DNA of 64,000 nucleotides, from assembly GCA_040905665.1 (NCBI GenBank), contig JBBDRD010000014.1:1-64000 (forward strand). The letters are read 5' to 3'. Position 1 is the stretch's first letter, and every line of letters begins with the position of its first letter. The notes below the pieces were generated by a model, which saw nothing but the letters and a program-made list of their open reading frames with translations, was not told where the DNA came from and did not search any database. Shown here one piece after another: positions 51,341 through 59,987 of this stretch. The translations under genes and the position numbers were made by a program. Source of the stretch: DASVCN01 sp040905665 (GTDB lineage Bacteria > Deinococcota > Deinococci > Deinococcales > Trueperaceae).

Positions 51341-52927
51341 TCAGGCCGCATGCCGCAGTACCTGACCAGTCCTCGCCGAAGTCGGGGCGCCATTTTCGAC
51401 GGCAATGCCTCCGTTGACGATCACATGTTGGATGCCGCGCGGGTAGACGTGAGGCCGCTGTAGGGTCGCCAGGTCCTGGACGTCGTCCGGCGACAGGATT
51501 ACGACGTCGGCCCAGTTGCCTTCCTGGAGTTCGCCGCGCCCTTCCAATCCGAGGCGGCGCGCCGGGAGACCGGTCATCTTGTATATCGCGTTCTCCAGCG
51601 TAAGGACGGAGCGCTTGCGAACGTACTCGGCCAACACCCGCGGAAACGCACCATAGGTTCGTGGGTGGGTGTGTACCGCGCTCAGAACACCCGTATCGGC
51701 GAGCACCATGCCGTCCGAAGACATCATCACGTTGGGGTGCTTCATGAACGTTTCCACGTCGTCCTCGTTCAACGCCATCGAGATGAGCTTTACGTTTTCG
51801 TGGGCCAGCATTTTCAGCACCACTTCTTCAGGCGCGATCTTCCAGTCGTCCGCGATCTCGCTGAGGGTGCGCCCCTGCAAAGATCGGTCGAAGGCGCAGG
51901 CTCGCACCATGAGCCTGCTGGGACCGCCTCGCAAGGGAAACAGTTCGGTGACTGCGTCGCGGATGCGGCGCCTGTCCGAGGGATCCTCGAGTCGCTTCGT
52001 GAGTCCTGCTCGTCCCCCTTCGAGCGCCCACTTGGGCACGAGGGCGCTGTGCAGGTTGCCCCCGGTCTCGGTGTAGGGGTACTGGTCGCCGGCCACGTCG
52101 ACGCCGTTCGCCCGGGCCTCGTCCATCCTCTGCAGAACGGCGCCTGCCAGCCCCCAGGCCTTGGGCCCCAGCGCCTTCAGGTGGGAGAGCTGGACCGGTA
52201 CCCCCGCTTCGACCCCCACCGCGATCGCTTCGTCAACCGCCGCCAGCAATCCTACCGATTGCGCACCCTCATCCCGGATATGGGCCGTATAGAGCCCGCC
52301 GAATTCCGGCAGTACACTCGCGACGGCGGTTACCTCGGATGCTTCGGCCGCACTCTCGGGAGAGAAGTAGAGTCCGCTCGAAAGACCGAAGGCTCCGTCG
52401 GCCAGGCCGCTCCGCAGATCCGCCTGCATCTGGCCGATCTCATTGCCGGTGGCCGGACGAGCGTCGTACCCCATAGCGCCCACCCGGAGGTTGCCGAAAC
52501 CGACGAGAATGCCCATATTCATTGCCGGCCGCGACTCTTCCAGAGCGCCAAGATACCCCTTCACATCGTCCCAGGGGAACTCCGTCGGCAGGCCCAACTG
52601 GCGGACCTTTTCCTGAATCCAGTTCGTTCCTTCACCCCGGAGGGGTGCCGCTGACCAGCCGCAGTTGCCGTTCAGCTCGGTGGTGATTCCCTGCCGTATC
52701 TTGCTCGAGCAGAGCGGATCGACCAGAACCGTGAAATCCGAATGCGAATGTATGTCGATGAATCCGGGAGCGACGACCTGCCCAGAGGCGTCGATCTCCT
52801 TCTTGCCGCCGCCCAGATTGCTACCCACAGTGGCGATACGGCCGTCCTTTATCGCGATGTCCGCTTCGAATGATGGTGACCCCGCGCCGTCGACGATGAG
52901 TCCGTTTCTGATTACGATGTCAAACAT
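51341..52927 (-). CDS. N-acyl-D-amino-acid deacylase-type amidohydrolase 2
   Basis: 528-aa amidohydrolase, paralogue of 48208-49773. The HxH metal motif is in GFIDIHSHSDF; further features are TTELNGNCGWSAAPLRGEG, LSSGLYFSPESAAEA, YTAHIRDEGAQSVGLLAAV and QLSHLKALGPKAWGL, ending with a composite-barrel strand ADVVILSPDD. The start is ATG 52927, with GGAGAGAGG 7 nt upstream; the frame is open to 53098 but that part lacks similarity. It lies directly after the permease genes, so its substrate is probably imported by that ABC system. Confidence 0.87.
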   Translation of the reverse strand: MFDIVIRNGLIVDGAGSPSFEADIAIKDGRIATVGSNLGGGKKEIDASGQVVAPGFIDIHSHSDFTVLVDPLCSSKIRQGITTELNGNCGWSAAPLRGEGTNWIQEKVRQLGLPTEFPWDDVKGYLGALEESRPAMNMGILVGFGNLRVGAMGYDARPATGNEIGQMQADLRSGLADGAFGLSSGLYFSPESAAEASEVTAVASVLPEFGGLYTAHIRDEGAQSVGLLAAVDEAIAVGVEAGVPVQLSHLKALGPKAWGLAGAVLQRMDEARANGVDVAGDQYPYTETGGNLHSALVPKWALEGGRAGLTKRLEDPSDRRRIRDAVTELFPLRGGPSRLMVRACAFDRSLQGRTLSEIADDWKIAPEEVVLKMLAHENVKLISMALNEDDVETFMKHPNVMMSSDGMVLADTGVLSAVHTHPRTYGAFPRVLAEYVRKRSVLTLENAIYKMTGLPARRLGLEGRGELQEGNWADVVILSPDDVQDLATLQRPHVYPRGIQHVIVNGGIAVENGAPTSARTGQVLRHAA

Positions 52928-52998
52928 TCTGTTCCTCTCTCCGATCTGCCGGCTGCAAATCACATCTTCGGTTTGAAGGCCACCGGACGAATCGAAGA

Positions 52999-53820
52999 TC
53001 ACATCTTCGGGTCTAGTACGTCCCGCAAGGCGTCTCCGAGCAGGTTGGTACCTAGCACCACGACAGCTATCGCAAGCCCGGGGAAAGTCACCGACCACCA
53101 GGCCTCACGTATGTAGGCGCGTCCGGTCGCTGCCATCGCGCCCCAGCTGGAGGTCTCGGGCGGCAGTCCGAGCCCCAGGAAGCTGAGGGAAGATTCGGCA
53201 AGTATCGGCACGGCGACGACAAGGGTCGCGTGGACGATGATTATTGGGATGCAGTTGGGCAGAATTTGCCGGAATATCGTACGCAGGTCACGGGCGCCCA
53301 GGGCGTGGGAACTCTGCACGAAGTCTCTTTCGGTCAGGGTCAAGACTTGGGAGCGAACGAGCCTCGAGAAGGACGTCCAGCTTGTGATGCTCAGGGCCAG
53401 TATCAGGTTCCAGAAGCCTCCACCGCTCACAGCCATGATCGCGAGCGCCAAGAGGATAGTGGGAAATGACATGAAAATGTCGGTGAGCCGCATTATGACC
53501 ATGTCGATACGGCCCTTGAAGTAGCCCGCCGCCAGACCCAAGGGAATGCCGATGGCTGCCTGAGCCAACAGGGCGATCAAGCCGACGGCGACAGTTATGC
53601 GGCTCCCTATGATGATTCGGCTGAGTATGTCGCGCCCAAAGAAGTCCGTCCCCATCCAGTGCCCAGGGGATGGCGGCAAGTGACGGTTCCCCAGGAGCAT
53701 CTGGTCGGGCGGGTACGGCGCTATCGCCGGCGCGAAGATCGCTACCACTATCAAACCGAGGCAGATAAGGGTACCGGCCACGGCCGCTGGATTGCGGATG
53801 AACCGCTTCCATCTAGCCAT
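52999..53820 (-). CDS. dipeptide-type ABC permease, DppC-like
   Basis: 273-aa DppC/OppC-type permease. A first helix (AAVAGTLICLGLIVVAIFAP) is followed by the GHWMGTDFFGRDILSRI loop and the ATPase-contacting EAA loop VQSSHALGARDLRTIFRQIL. It ends with GDALRDVLDP. ATG 53820 overlaps the DppB-like gene by 8 nt. It forms the second channel subunit of operon 2. Confidence 0.9.
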   Translation of the reverse strand: MARWKRFIRNPAAVAGTLICLGLIVVAIFAPAIAPYPPDQMLLGNRHLPPSPGHWMGTDFFGRDILSRIIIGSRITVAVGLIALLAQAAIGIPLGLAAGYFKGRIDMVIMRLTDIFMSFPTILLALAIMAVSGGGFWNLILALSITSWTSFSRLVRSQVLTLTERDFVQSSHALGARDLRTIFRQILPNCIPIIIVHATLVVAVPILAESSLSFLGLGLPPETSSWGAMAATGRAYIREAWWSVTFPGLAIAVVVLGTNLLGDALRDVLDPKM

Positions 53821-54733
53821 AGCGAACGCGGGGATCCAACCAGCCGTAGGACAGGTCAGTCAGTAGGTTGATAACCATATAAATAAGCGAAAAGAGGAAT
53901 AGGCTTCCCATTACCGTCGTGTAGTCCCGCTGCATCATTGCCAGATAGGCGTAGCGTCCGATTCCCGGCCAAGCGAAGACGGTCTCGGTAACTACAGATC
54001 CACCCAGGAGATTCCCCACCTGGATGCCTATGATAGTGGCTACAGGCAGTAGTGCATTCCGTAATGCATGCCGGTACACTACGACGCGCTCACGGAGGCC
54101 CTTGGCTCTTGCCGTTCGAACGTAGTCGTCGGACAGGACTTCCAGGACGCTTGATCGTGTCAACCGCATGATCACGCCGGCCATGCTGCTTCCCAGGGCG
54201 ATTGCAGGCAGCACGATGCTTGCCAGTCCGTTGCGCCCAGACGGCGGGAATATCGGCACGTAGAAGGCAAACAGGAGAATGAGCATCAAGGCCCGCCAGA
54301 ATGTGGGCGTGGCGTGGCCGGCTAAAGCAAAGACGCGGGAGACAGTGTCGATGACGCTGTTACGGTGAACCGCTGACAGAACACCTACCGGTATTCCAAG
54401 CCCAAGGGCCAGGACCATGGATGCGAGCATGAGTTCGAGGGTGGCGGGAAAACGGCCGAGAAGAACGGGTAGGACGGGAGAAGCATCACGATAGGAGACA
54501 CCGAAGTCTCCCCGGAGGATGCCGATAACCCAGGCAACGTACTGCTCGAGTAGGGGTCGGTCAAGTCCCATCCGCCGCCTGAGCGCTTGCACTGCCTCTT
54601 CAGATGCCTGGTCTCCCAGGATGTATACGGCTGGATCGCCGGGGATCATCTGCATGATTCCGAACACGACGACCGTCACTCCGAAGAGCGACGGGATCAT
54701 TAGCGCGATTCGCCGGCCGATGTACGTGAGCAA
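53813..54733 (-). CDS. dipeptide-type ABC permease, DppB-like
   Basis: 306-aa DppB/OppB-type permease. It begins LTYIGRRIALMIPSLFGVTV, has the MQMIPGDPAVY loop, and the EAA loop YVRTARAKGLRERVVVYRHA. The start is TTG 54733, with AAAGGA upstream. An 86-bp gap containing a 14-bp-stem hairpin separates it from the binding-protein gene, unlike operon 1 where the gap is 6 bp. Confidence 0.9.
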   Translation of the reverse strand: MLTYIGRRIALMIPSLFGVTVVVFGIMQMIPGDPAVYILGDQASEEAVQALRRRMGLDRPLLEQYVAWVIGILRGDFGVSYRDASPVLPVLLGRFPATLELMLASMVLALGLGIPVGVLSAVHRNSVIDTVSRVFALAGHATPTFWRALMLILLFAFYVPIFPPSGRNGLASIVLPAIALGSSMAGVIMRLTRSSVLEVLSDDYVRTARAKGLRERVVVYRHALRNALLPVATIIGIQVGNLLGGSVVTETVFAWPGIGRYAYLAMMQRDYTTVMGSLFLFSLIYMVINLLTDLSYGWLDPRVRYG

Positions 54734-54759
54734 GAGTGGCGTCCTTTACCTTCCAGTAA

Positions 54760-54796
54760 TCGAGCTGTGAGTGCTTACTAGTCACTCACAGCTCGA
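54760..54796 (-). promoter_or_regulatory. long intra-operon hairpin after binding-protein gene
   Basis: CGAGCTGTGAGTG (54761-54773) pairs perfectly with CACTCACAGCTCG (54783-54795), and one more T-A pair closes the outside, giving 14 bp with a 9-nt loop. No T-run follows on the minus strand, so it is probably an RNA-stabilising or partial-attenuation stem between the abundant binding protein and its permeases. Confidence 0.75.
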
Positions 54797-54818
54797 ACTG
54801 CTTATTGTTCGGCCCTAC

Positions 54819-56363
54819 CTACTCAGCCCAGTAGGCGTTTTTCGCCAGGTCGAAAAGGCGGAGGTAGGTGGGGTAGGTGACGTTCTGGAGGTCGGCGTTG
54901 TACGCGAGAAAGATCGTCGTGTACTGGAGCGGAGTGTAGGGAACGTCTGAGGCAATTATCTGCTGGATCTCCTGGTACATCTCCTTGCGAACTTCCTGAT
55001 CCACTTCGACCCTGGCCTGTTCGAGTAGCTCGTCGACGCGTTCGTTGCTGAAGCGCCAGCGATTGACTCCGGCCGGAGGTACCTGATTCGAGTGGAAGTG
55101 AGTGTAGAGATGGCTGTCAGGGTCGGTTTGACGGCCAAAGCCCATTATCAGGATGTCGTAGTTCCCGCTGTTGATGTCGTCCCGGAACGCCGCGAACTCC
55201 TTGACCGATACCGAGGCGTCGATTCCGATCTGCTCCAGCTGATTCTGCATGATGGTCGCAATCTGCACCTCGGCGTCGCGGTTCCACGTGTGCAGCGTTA
55301 TCGAGAGCTCTTCGGGGTCGACCCCGGCCTCCTCGAGTAGTTCGCGCGCCCTTTCGGGGTCGTAGTCGTACTGAGAGACAGTCGAATCGTGAGCCCAGGA
55401 TGTCGGCACGATCGGTGTATGGGCGGGCGGGAACAGGCCGTAATAGACGTGCTCTACAATGCCTTCCTTGTCGATGGCGTGGACCAGGGCCCGACGAACA
55501 AGGGGGTCATCGAACGGCGCACGTTCGTTCTGGAATGCCATGACGTGGAACGCGGCGGCTCCGCCTTCTGCGATTGCGAGCTCCGGGTTTTCGCGAATAG
55601 CCTGGATGTTCTCGTTGGGGATCCCGATGGCCATATCGACGTTGCCGGTCTCAAGCTCGAGCAGCCTTACCGTCGTCTCGGGAATGGGGACGAGGACGAT
55701 GCGCTCGACCCGGGGCGCGCCTTCGAAGTAGTCGACGTTGGCTTCCAGCGTAACGCTCTCGCCGCGGCGCCACTCAGTCATTTCGAAGGGTCCGGACCCA
55801 ACTGGCTCGCTCTGCAGGTTGTGGCCCTCATCCTCGGCCAGGTGGCGGGGCACGATACCCGGGTTCATATAGTAGAGGAAGGGTGCGAACGGAGAGTCGA
55901 GAACGAACTCGACCGTGTAGTCGTCGATGACGTTGATTTCCTGCACAGCGTTGTAGTTAGCTGCGAAGGAAGACCCAAATTCTGGATCACGGAGGGTGTC
56001 GAAGGTGTACTTGACATCCTCCGCCGTTACCTCCACGCCGTCGTGGAACTCGACGCCTTCGCGGAGGTGGAAGATGTACCGCTCGGGTGCAGGATTTTCC
56101 CAGCTTTCCGCCAGGTCGGGGACCGGTTCGAGATTTCCGCCGATCCTGAGCAGCGAACTGTACACGAGTTCCTGCACGTACTGGGAATTGGAGTCGGTTC
56201 CCAGGCGCGGATCCAGGTTGACGGGTTCGGTGGGGATGGCGATCCTGATCTCGCCGCTAGGTTGGGCATTTGCGCCTTCCTGAGCGGTGGCAACCGACAG
56301 CATCACCAGAGCGATACTCCAGATACCGATTACGAGTCGAGCGAGGTGTTGACGTGTGTGCAC
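54819..56363 (-). CDS. peptide ABC transporter substrate-binding protein
   Basis: 514-aa family 5 solute-binding protein. An N-terminal helix (LARLVIGIWSIALVMLSVAT) ending AQ is the signal peptide; no lipobox cysteine. Family motifs: VNLDPRLGTDSNSQYVQELV, VPDLAESWENP and REGVEFHDGVEVTAEDVKYT. The start is GTG 56363, because TTGGAGG lies 5 nt upstream; the alternative TTG 56375 is itself part of that site. It is the first gene of operon 2 and directly downstream of a recognisable promoter with a GntR-type operator. Confidence 0.9.
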   Translation of the reverse strand: MHTRQHLARLVIGIWSIALVMLSVATAQEGANAQPSGEIRIAIPTEPVNLDPRLGTDSNSQYVQELVYSSLLRIGGNLEPVPDLAESWENPAPERYIFHLREGVEFHDGVEVTAEDVKYTFDTLRDPEFGSSFAANYNAVQEINVIDDYTVEFVLDSPFAPFLYYMNPGIVPRHLAEDEGHNLQSEPVGSGPFEMTEWRRGESVTLEANVDYFEGAPRVERIVLVPIPETTVRLLELETGNVDMAIGIPNENIQAIRENPELAIAEGGAAAFHVMAFQNERAPFDDPLVRRALVHAIDKEGIVEHVYYGLFPPAHTPIVPTSWAHDSTVSQYDYDPERARELLEEAGVDPEELSITLHTWNRDAEVQIATIMQNQLEQIGIDASVSVKEFAAFRDDINSGNYDILIMGFGRQTDPDSHLYTHFHSNQVPPAGVNRWRFSNERVDELLEQARVEVDQEVRKEMYQEIQQIIASDVPYTPLQYTTIFLAYNADLQNVTYPTYLRLFDLAKNAYWAE

Positions 56364-56382
56364 GTTTGCCTCCAATAACCTT

Positions 56383-56440
56383 AGTGGTATTTTTGTACGG
56401 CTACCAGTGGTATACTACAGGTGTCCAAGGCCAGCGTCAA
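56383..56440 (-). promoter_or_regulatory. operon 2 promoter with GntR/FCD operator
   Basis: On the minus strand TTGACG (56440-56435) and TAGTAT (56417-56412) are 17 bp apart, a good housekeeping promoter. TGGTATACTA (56408-56417), matching the TNGTATACNA-type site of FCD-family GntR regulators, covers the -10. A second AGTGGTAT (56383-56390) lies 23 bp from the first (56406-56413). The divergent GntR gene is the likely binder. Confidence 0.65.
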
Positions 56441-56649
56441 GGAGGTCGGGGCTGTTTGCTTAATGAGAATTGCGCCGGTATAGTACTGGCGACCAGCAGA
56501 GTTATTTGAGTGCAGGCCGAGTTTCAGCTAGTTGATCGTAGCCCAACCGGACCGAGCCCTGGAGGTAAGCCATCCAACGTGAGCCTGGCATAAGCGAGAG
56601 TTGGAAGCCCAAAAAGAATCTCACCAAGGGCGATGAAGTCTATGCGCTC

Positions 56650-57264
56650 TTGCGGGAGGATATCCTGTGGACAGTCCTCCCGCCAAACGAGATCCTCTCG
56701 GAGAACGACTTCGCAGAGCGTTACAACGCCAGTCGGTCGCCAGTGCGCTACGCCTTGGCAAGGGCGCTCGAAGGCGGTTTGATTTCGGTGAAGGCGCGGC
56801 AGGGCTATCTGATCAACTCGCTGGGACTAGCCGACGCACAGGAGATAGTCTTCCTTCGCTCGCTGCTAGAAGGTGCAGCGGCAGAACGCGCCAGTCAACA
56901 GATGCGGCCAGAGCAGGTTCGGCAACTCAGGGAACTCGCGCTCAAGGACAACTCGACGGACGGCGTCGTTGATGGGCGAAAACTGGCCGTCACGAACCGT
57001 GCCTTCCACATGCTGATAGCCGAATCGACCGGCAACTCCCGCCTGATGGACAACATCTCTCGCCTCCTCGACGACATGCTCCGGGTGCTCGCCCAGGTGT
57101 CTGATCAACGCCAGGAGGTCGAAATGCGGGAACGCCATCTGCGGATAGTAGATGCTATCGAATCGCGGGATCCGGGGGCGGCCAGGCGGGCGATGTTCGA
57201 GGAACTCGAGGCCTCGAGCCGGCGCATCGCGGACTCCGTTGCCCTGTTCGTCCAGGCGCGCTAG
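56650..57264 (+). CDS. GntR family (FCD) transcriptional regulator
   Basis: 204 aa from TTG 56650, the only standard start in frame. The winged helix is ILSENDFAERYNASRSPVRY and the FCD ligand domain includes FLRSLLEGAAAERASQQ, VTNRAFHMLIAESTGNSRL and EMRERHLRIVDAIESRD (metal-binding histidines). The frame continues upstream to 56569 as SWKPKKNLTKGDEVYALL, which is the missing first part of the winged helix. A GTG at 56579 with GGAGG at 56561 leads to a stop after four codons but would join that frame if one base were restored near 56590. So the gene may carry a frameshift at its 5' end. It is divergent from operon 2 and its probable repressor. Confidence 0.78.
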   Translation: MREDILWTVLPPNEILSENDFAERYNASRSPVRYALARALEGGLISVKARQGYLINSLGLADAQEIVFLRSLLEGAAAERASQQMRPEQVRQLRELALKDNSTDGVVDGRKLAVTNRAFHMLIAESTGNSRLMDNISRLLDDMLRVLAQVSDQRQEVEMRERHLRIVDAIESRDPGAARRAMFEELEASSRRIADSVALFVQAR

Positions 57265-57364
57265 TCCGTAAGTCCGGCTGCGGCGGGCGCGAGGCGGTCG
57301 CGAACGCTCACCAGTTGCTTCGAAACCAGCGGCGCGGTGTGCGCAAAGGAGCTAGACGTCGTCC

Positions 57365-57967
57365 ATGAGACTGCAGCAACCCGTCCTGAGCGGGAACTCC
57401 ATTCTACTCAGCCCTCTCCTGCCCGACCACATCGCTCCGCTCATGAATATCGCGCGGGAGTCTCCCGAGATCTTCGTGTGGACCTCGACTCCTCGCAGCG
57501 ATGAGGAACGCGACCACTACTTCGGCCAGGCGTTCGCCCAACGCGATTCCGGCGTGGCTTTGCCATTCGCAATCGTTCGCAAGGAGAGCGGCGCCGTCGC
57601 GGGGACCAGCCGACTCAACGAGCTCGACCTCCCGAACCGTCGTTGCTCTATCGGCTACAGCTGGATCGCTCCTTGCCATCACGGCGATGGGACCAATCTC
57701 GAGTCGAAGTACCTGCTCTTGGAGTATGCCTTCGAAGAGCTGAGCGTCAACCGTGTCCAGTTCCAGGTGGACGAGCGAAATACTGCCTCGAGGCGGGCCC
57801 TGGAGAAACTGGGTGCTACCCAAGAGGGTCGGTTGCGCCTTCACATGCTCGCGAAGGACGGCACCTACAGGAATACGGTCATCTATTCGATAGTGGCTGC
57901 CGAGTGGAGTGAGATCAAACCGAGGTTGGTGGAGCGGATGCGGGGAAAGGTGAGGGCGGGGGAGTAG
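57365..57967 (+). CDS. GNAT family N-acetyltransferase (RimJ/RimL-like)
   Basis: 200-aa GNAT acetyltransferase of the RimJ/RimL type: FAIVRKESGAVAGTSRLNEL in the central strands, CSIGYSWIAPCHHGDGTNLE before the acetyl-CoA loop, and NRVQFQVDERNTASRRALEK followed by LGATQEGRLRLH, the classic C-terminal signature. It would acetylate an amine on a protein, amino acid or antibiotic. ATG 57365 is the start. It follows the GntR gene by 100 bp on the same strand; a link to the D-amino-acid operon is possible, but not shown. Confidence 0.88.
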   Translation: MRLQQPVLSGNSILLSPLLPDHIAPLMNIARESPEIFVWTSTPRSDEERDHYFGQAFAQRDSGVALPFAIVRKESGAVAGTSRLNELDLPNRRCSIGYSWIAPCHHGDGTNLESKYLLLEYAFEELSVNRVQFQVDERNTASRRALEKLGATQEGRLRLHMLAKDGTYRNTVIYSIVAAEWSEIKPRLVERMRGKVRAGE

Positions 57968-58080
57968 TTGGTTCTTTGCCGTCTCCCTGACGTTGTCGCC
58001 TGCTAATCAGGCCCGACTAGTATCTCAATGAACAGTGCGCTGGCTGATACTTCTCTTAGAGCAAACAGTGTTCTTGTTGG

Positions 58081-58146
58081 GCAATAGCGACTTGCGACGG
58101 TTCTTGTCGAGCGCAAGTCGATCTCCATGGTGAAAATGGAGATTGC
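58081..58146. other. paired-hairpin structured intergenic element
   Basis: Two adjacent perfect inverted repeats: CGACTTGCG (58088-58096) with CGCAAGTCG (58112-58120), and ATCTCCAT (58121-58128) with ATGGAGAT (58136-58143). Outer bases GCAA (58081-58084) and TTGC (58143-58146) can close the pair. No T-run follows. The 280-bp gap around it has no gene. Confidence 0.55.
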
Positions 58147-58247
58147 TAGAGTAGGCTCGGTTACGGCGGGGAATGAGACGTAATCAATGGACAGGCATTA
58201 TCTGGCCTCCAGTAGTTTAAGGTCAGGAATAATTAGTATGGTTATCC

Positions 58248-58715
58248 ATGTACAACGATCTACGCCGCCTCCTGGCCACCCTCGATTACCGTTTCGTCCA
58301 CGTCACGGAAGGCACCGCCTCGGACTTTGGAAGTTTCGACGCGGGAGCAGGAGTCAGGACGCCGCTCGCCATAGTCGGACACATGTGCAGCCTGCTCGAC
58401 TTCATAATGGAGCAGTTTGCACCGGTGGTCGAGGGCAGCAGGCCCGAGAGCACCTTCGAGGCCGAGTGTCTCAGGTTCCGCATCAAGCTGCGCGGCTTGG
58501 ACCGCTGCTTAGACGAGGGGCGACCGTTCAATCCCAAGCGTGAAGGGCTGAGCTTCACGGGGCTCCTGCAGGGTCCGGTCTCGGACGCCCTAACTCACAT
58601 CGGCCAGTTGGCTACGCTGCGGCGCCTGGCCGGCTCACCCGTCGGGCGCGTCACCTATTGGCTGGCCGATATGCCCCTGCTGGGTCGAGCCAGCGCGAGC
58701 TTGAAGGTTGAATAA
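58248..58715 (+). CDS. DinB/YfiT-like protein, paralogue 2
   Basis: 155-aa DinB-like four-helix-bundle protein, paralogue of 26544-27026. Conserved blocks: LATLDYRFVHVTEGT, GAGVRTPLAIVGHMCSLLDF and LLQGPVSDALTHIGQLATLR. It lacks an insertion of a few residues near position 70 that the other copy has (SNSTLTPHN region). Start ATG 58248. Upstream sequences of the two copies are not alike, so they are old duplicates or independent acquisitions, not a recent duplication. Confidence 0.7.
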   Translation: MYNDLRRLLATLDYRFVHVTEGTASDFGSFDAGAGVRTPLAIVGHMCSLLDFIMEQFAPVVEGSRPESTFEAECLRFRIKLRGLDRCLDEGRPFNPKREGLSFTGLLQGPVSDALTHIGQLATLRRLAGSPVGRVTYWLADMPLLGRASASLKVE

Positions 58716-59069
58716 CCCGCTTCGATGAACTGATGCCGGTTCGGGCCGTTACGTATCGCACTCCCATGTCCTCGATCTGCCAGCGATGCAGTTCCCAGCC
58801 GTTCGCGTCCGGGGCAAAACCCCCAGCTGCTCGCTAACACCGCGCGGCTCGGGTCCGGCTGAGGCAAGGTGGACGGTGGCCAATTCTGGCATCCTCCTAG
58901 CCGAGTTGCCGGCACGCAGGCAGATCTATGCGGCAGCCGCACAGGTGAAAAGGGGGGAACAGCCATGAGAAACTCGGCTAGTCTCTGCGCTCACTGATAC
59001 AGGTGCCCTGATTCGGCACTCATAAGGTGTGAATAGTCGTTCGAAGCGCAGCTCGACCATCGGCAAGCG
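58716..59069. other. 354-bp gap without recognisable gene
   Basis: Lies between the DinB-like gene and the convergent aldo/keto reductase gene. Short frames exist on both strands but none resembles a protein family. No terminator hairpin with a T-run was seen. Confidence 0.3.
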
Positions 59070-59987
59070 TCAGGGGAGTACGTTCCCCGCCGCCCGATAT
59101 ATCCCGTACCACTCCTCCCGGCAAAGCTGCACCTCCGCCGCGCGGCAGCACTCCCGCAATCGTTCGACATTCGTAGTTCCGATGACCGGCTGCATGCGAG
59201 CAGGGTGGCGCAGCAACCAGGCGAGCGCGATCGTCGTGCTGCTCACCCCGTGCCGGCCGGCCACCTCCTCGAGCTGCGCGTTGAGTTCCGGGAACCTGTC
59301 GCTGCCCAGGAACACCCCCTCAAAGAATCCGTACTGGAAGGGTGACCAGGGCTGGATGGTGATGTCGTGTAGCCGGCAGTAATCCAGCACGTAGCCGTCG
59401 CGGTCAACTGCCGCTTCATTCGCCATGTTTACGTTAAAGCCGCTGTCGAGCATGGCCGTGTTGGTGATGCTCAACTGCAGCTGATTCGCGATCAGCGGCT
59501 GACGAACGTGCTTCTTCAGCAGCTCAATCTGCCGCGGGTGCTGGTTGCTCACGCCGAAGTGACGAACCTTGCCCTCGCGCTCGAGCTGGTCGAACGCCTC
59601 CGCCACCTCATCCGGCTCCATGAGCGTGTCCGGCCGGTGCAGCAGTAGCACGTCGAGATAGTCGGTTCGCAAACGCCCGAGGATGCCGTCGACCGACCGC
59701 AGAATGTGCTCCTTTGAGAAATCGAACATCCCCTGACCTATGCCGCACTTGGACTGCAGGATCACCTGTTCGCGAACCTGCTCGTCCATCCCGATGGCCT
59801 CAGCGAAAAGTTCCTCGCAACGTCCGCCCCCATAGATGTCCGCGTGATCGAAGAAGTTCGCCCCCTCGTCGAGCGCCGCACGGATGAACCGCTCGGCGGC
59901 CGACACATCGAGTTCGGTCAAGCGCATACAACCCACGGCGATTACTGGCACTTCCAGGTCACTCACGCCAAGCCTCATCGTTCGCAT
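59070..59987 (-). CDS. aldo/keto reductase (YdhF-like)
   Basis: 305-aa NADPH-dependent aldo/keto reductase. Catalytic residues are visible: D and Y in FFDHADIYGGGRCEE, K in ILQSKCGIGQGM, and H in DVLLLHRPDTLMEP. The C-terminal cofactor-binding part is VIGTTNVERLRECCRAAEV. Sequence layout resembles E. coli YdhF. ATG 59987 has GGAG about 5 nt upstream. Substrate unknown; a single cytosolic gene with its own spacing. Confidence 0.9.
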   Translation of the reverse strand: MRTMRLGVSDLEVPVIAVGCMRLTELDVSAAERFIRAALDEGANFFDHADIYGGGRCEELFAEAIGMDEQVREQVILQSKCGIGQGMFDFSKEHILRSVDGILGRLRTDYLDVLLLHRPDTLMEPDEVAEAFDQLEREGKVRHFGVSNQHPRQIELLKKHVRQPLIANQLQLSITNTAMLDSGFNVNMANEAAVDRDGYVLDYCRLHDITIQPWSPFQYGFFEGVFLGSDRFPELNAQLEEVAGRHGVSSTTIALAWLLRHPARMQPVIGTTNVERLRECCRAAEVQLCREEWYGIYRAAGNVLP

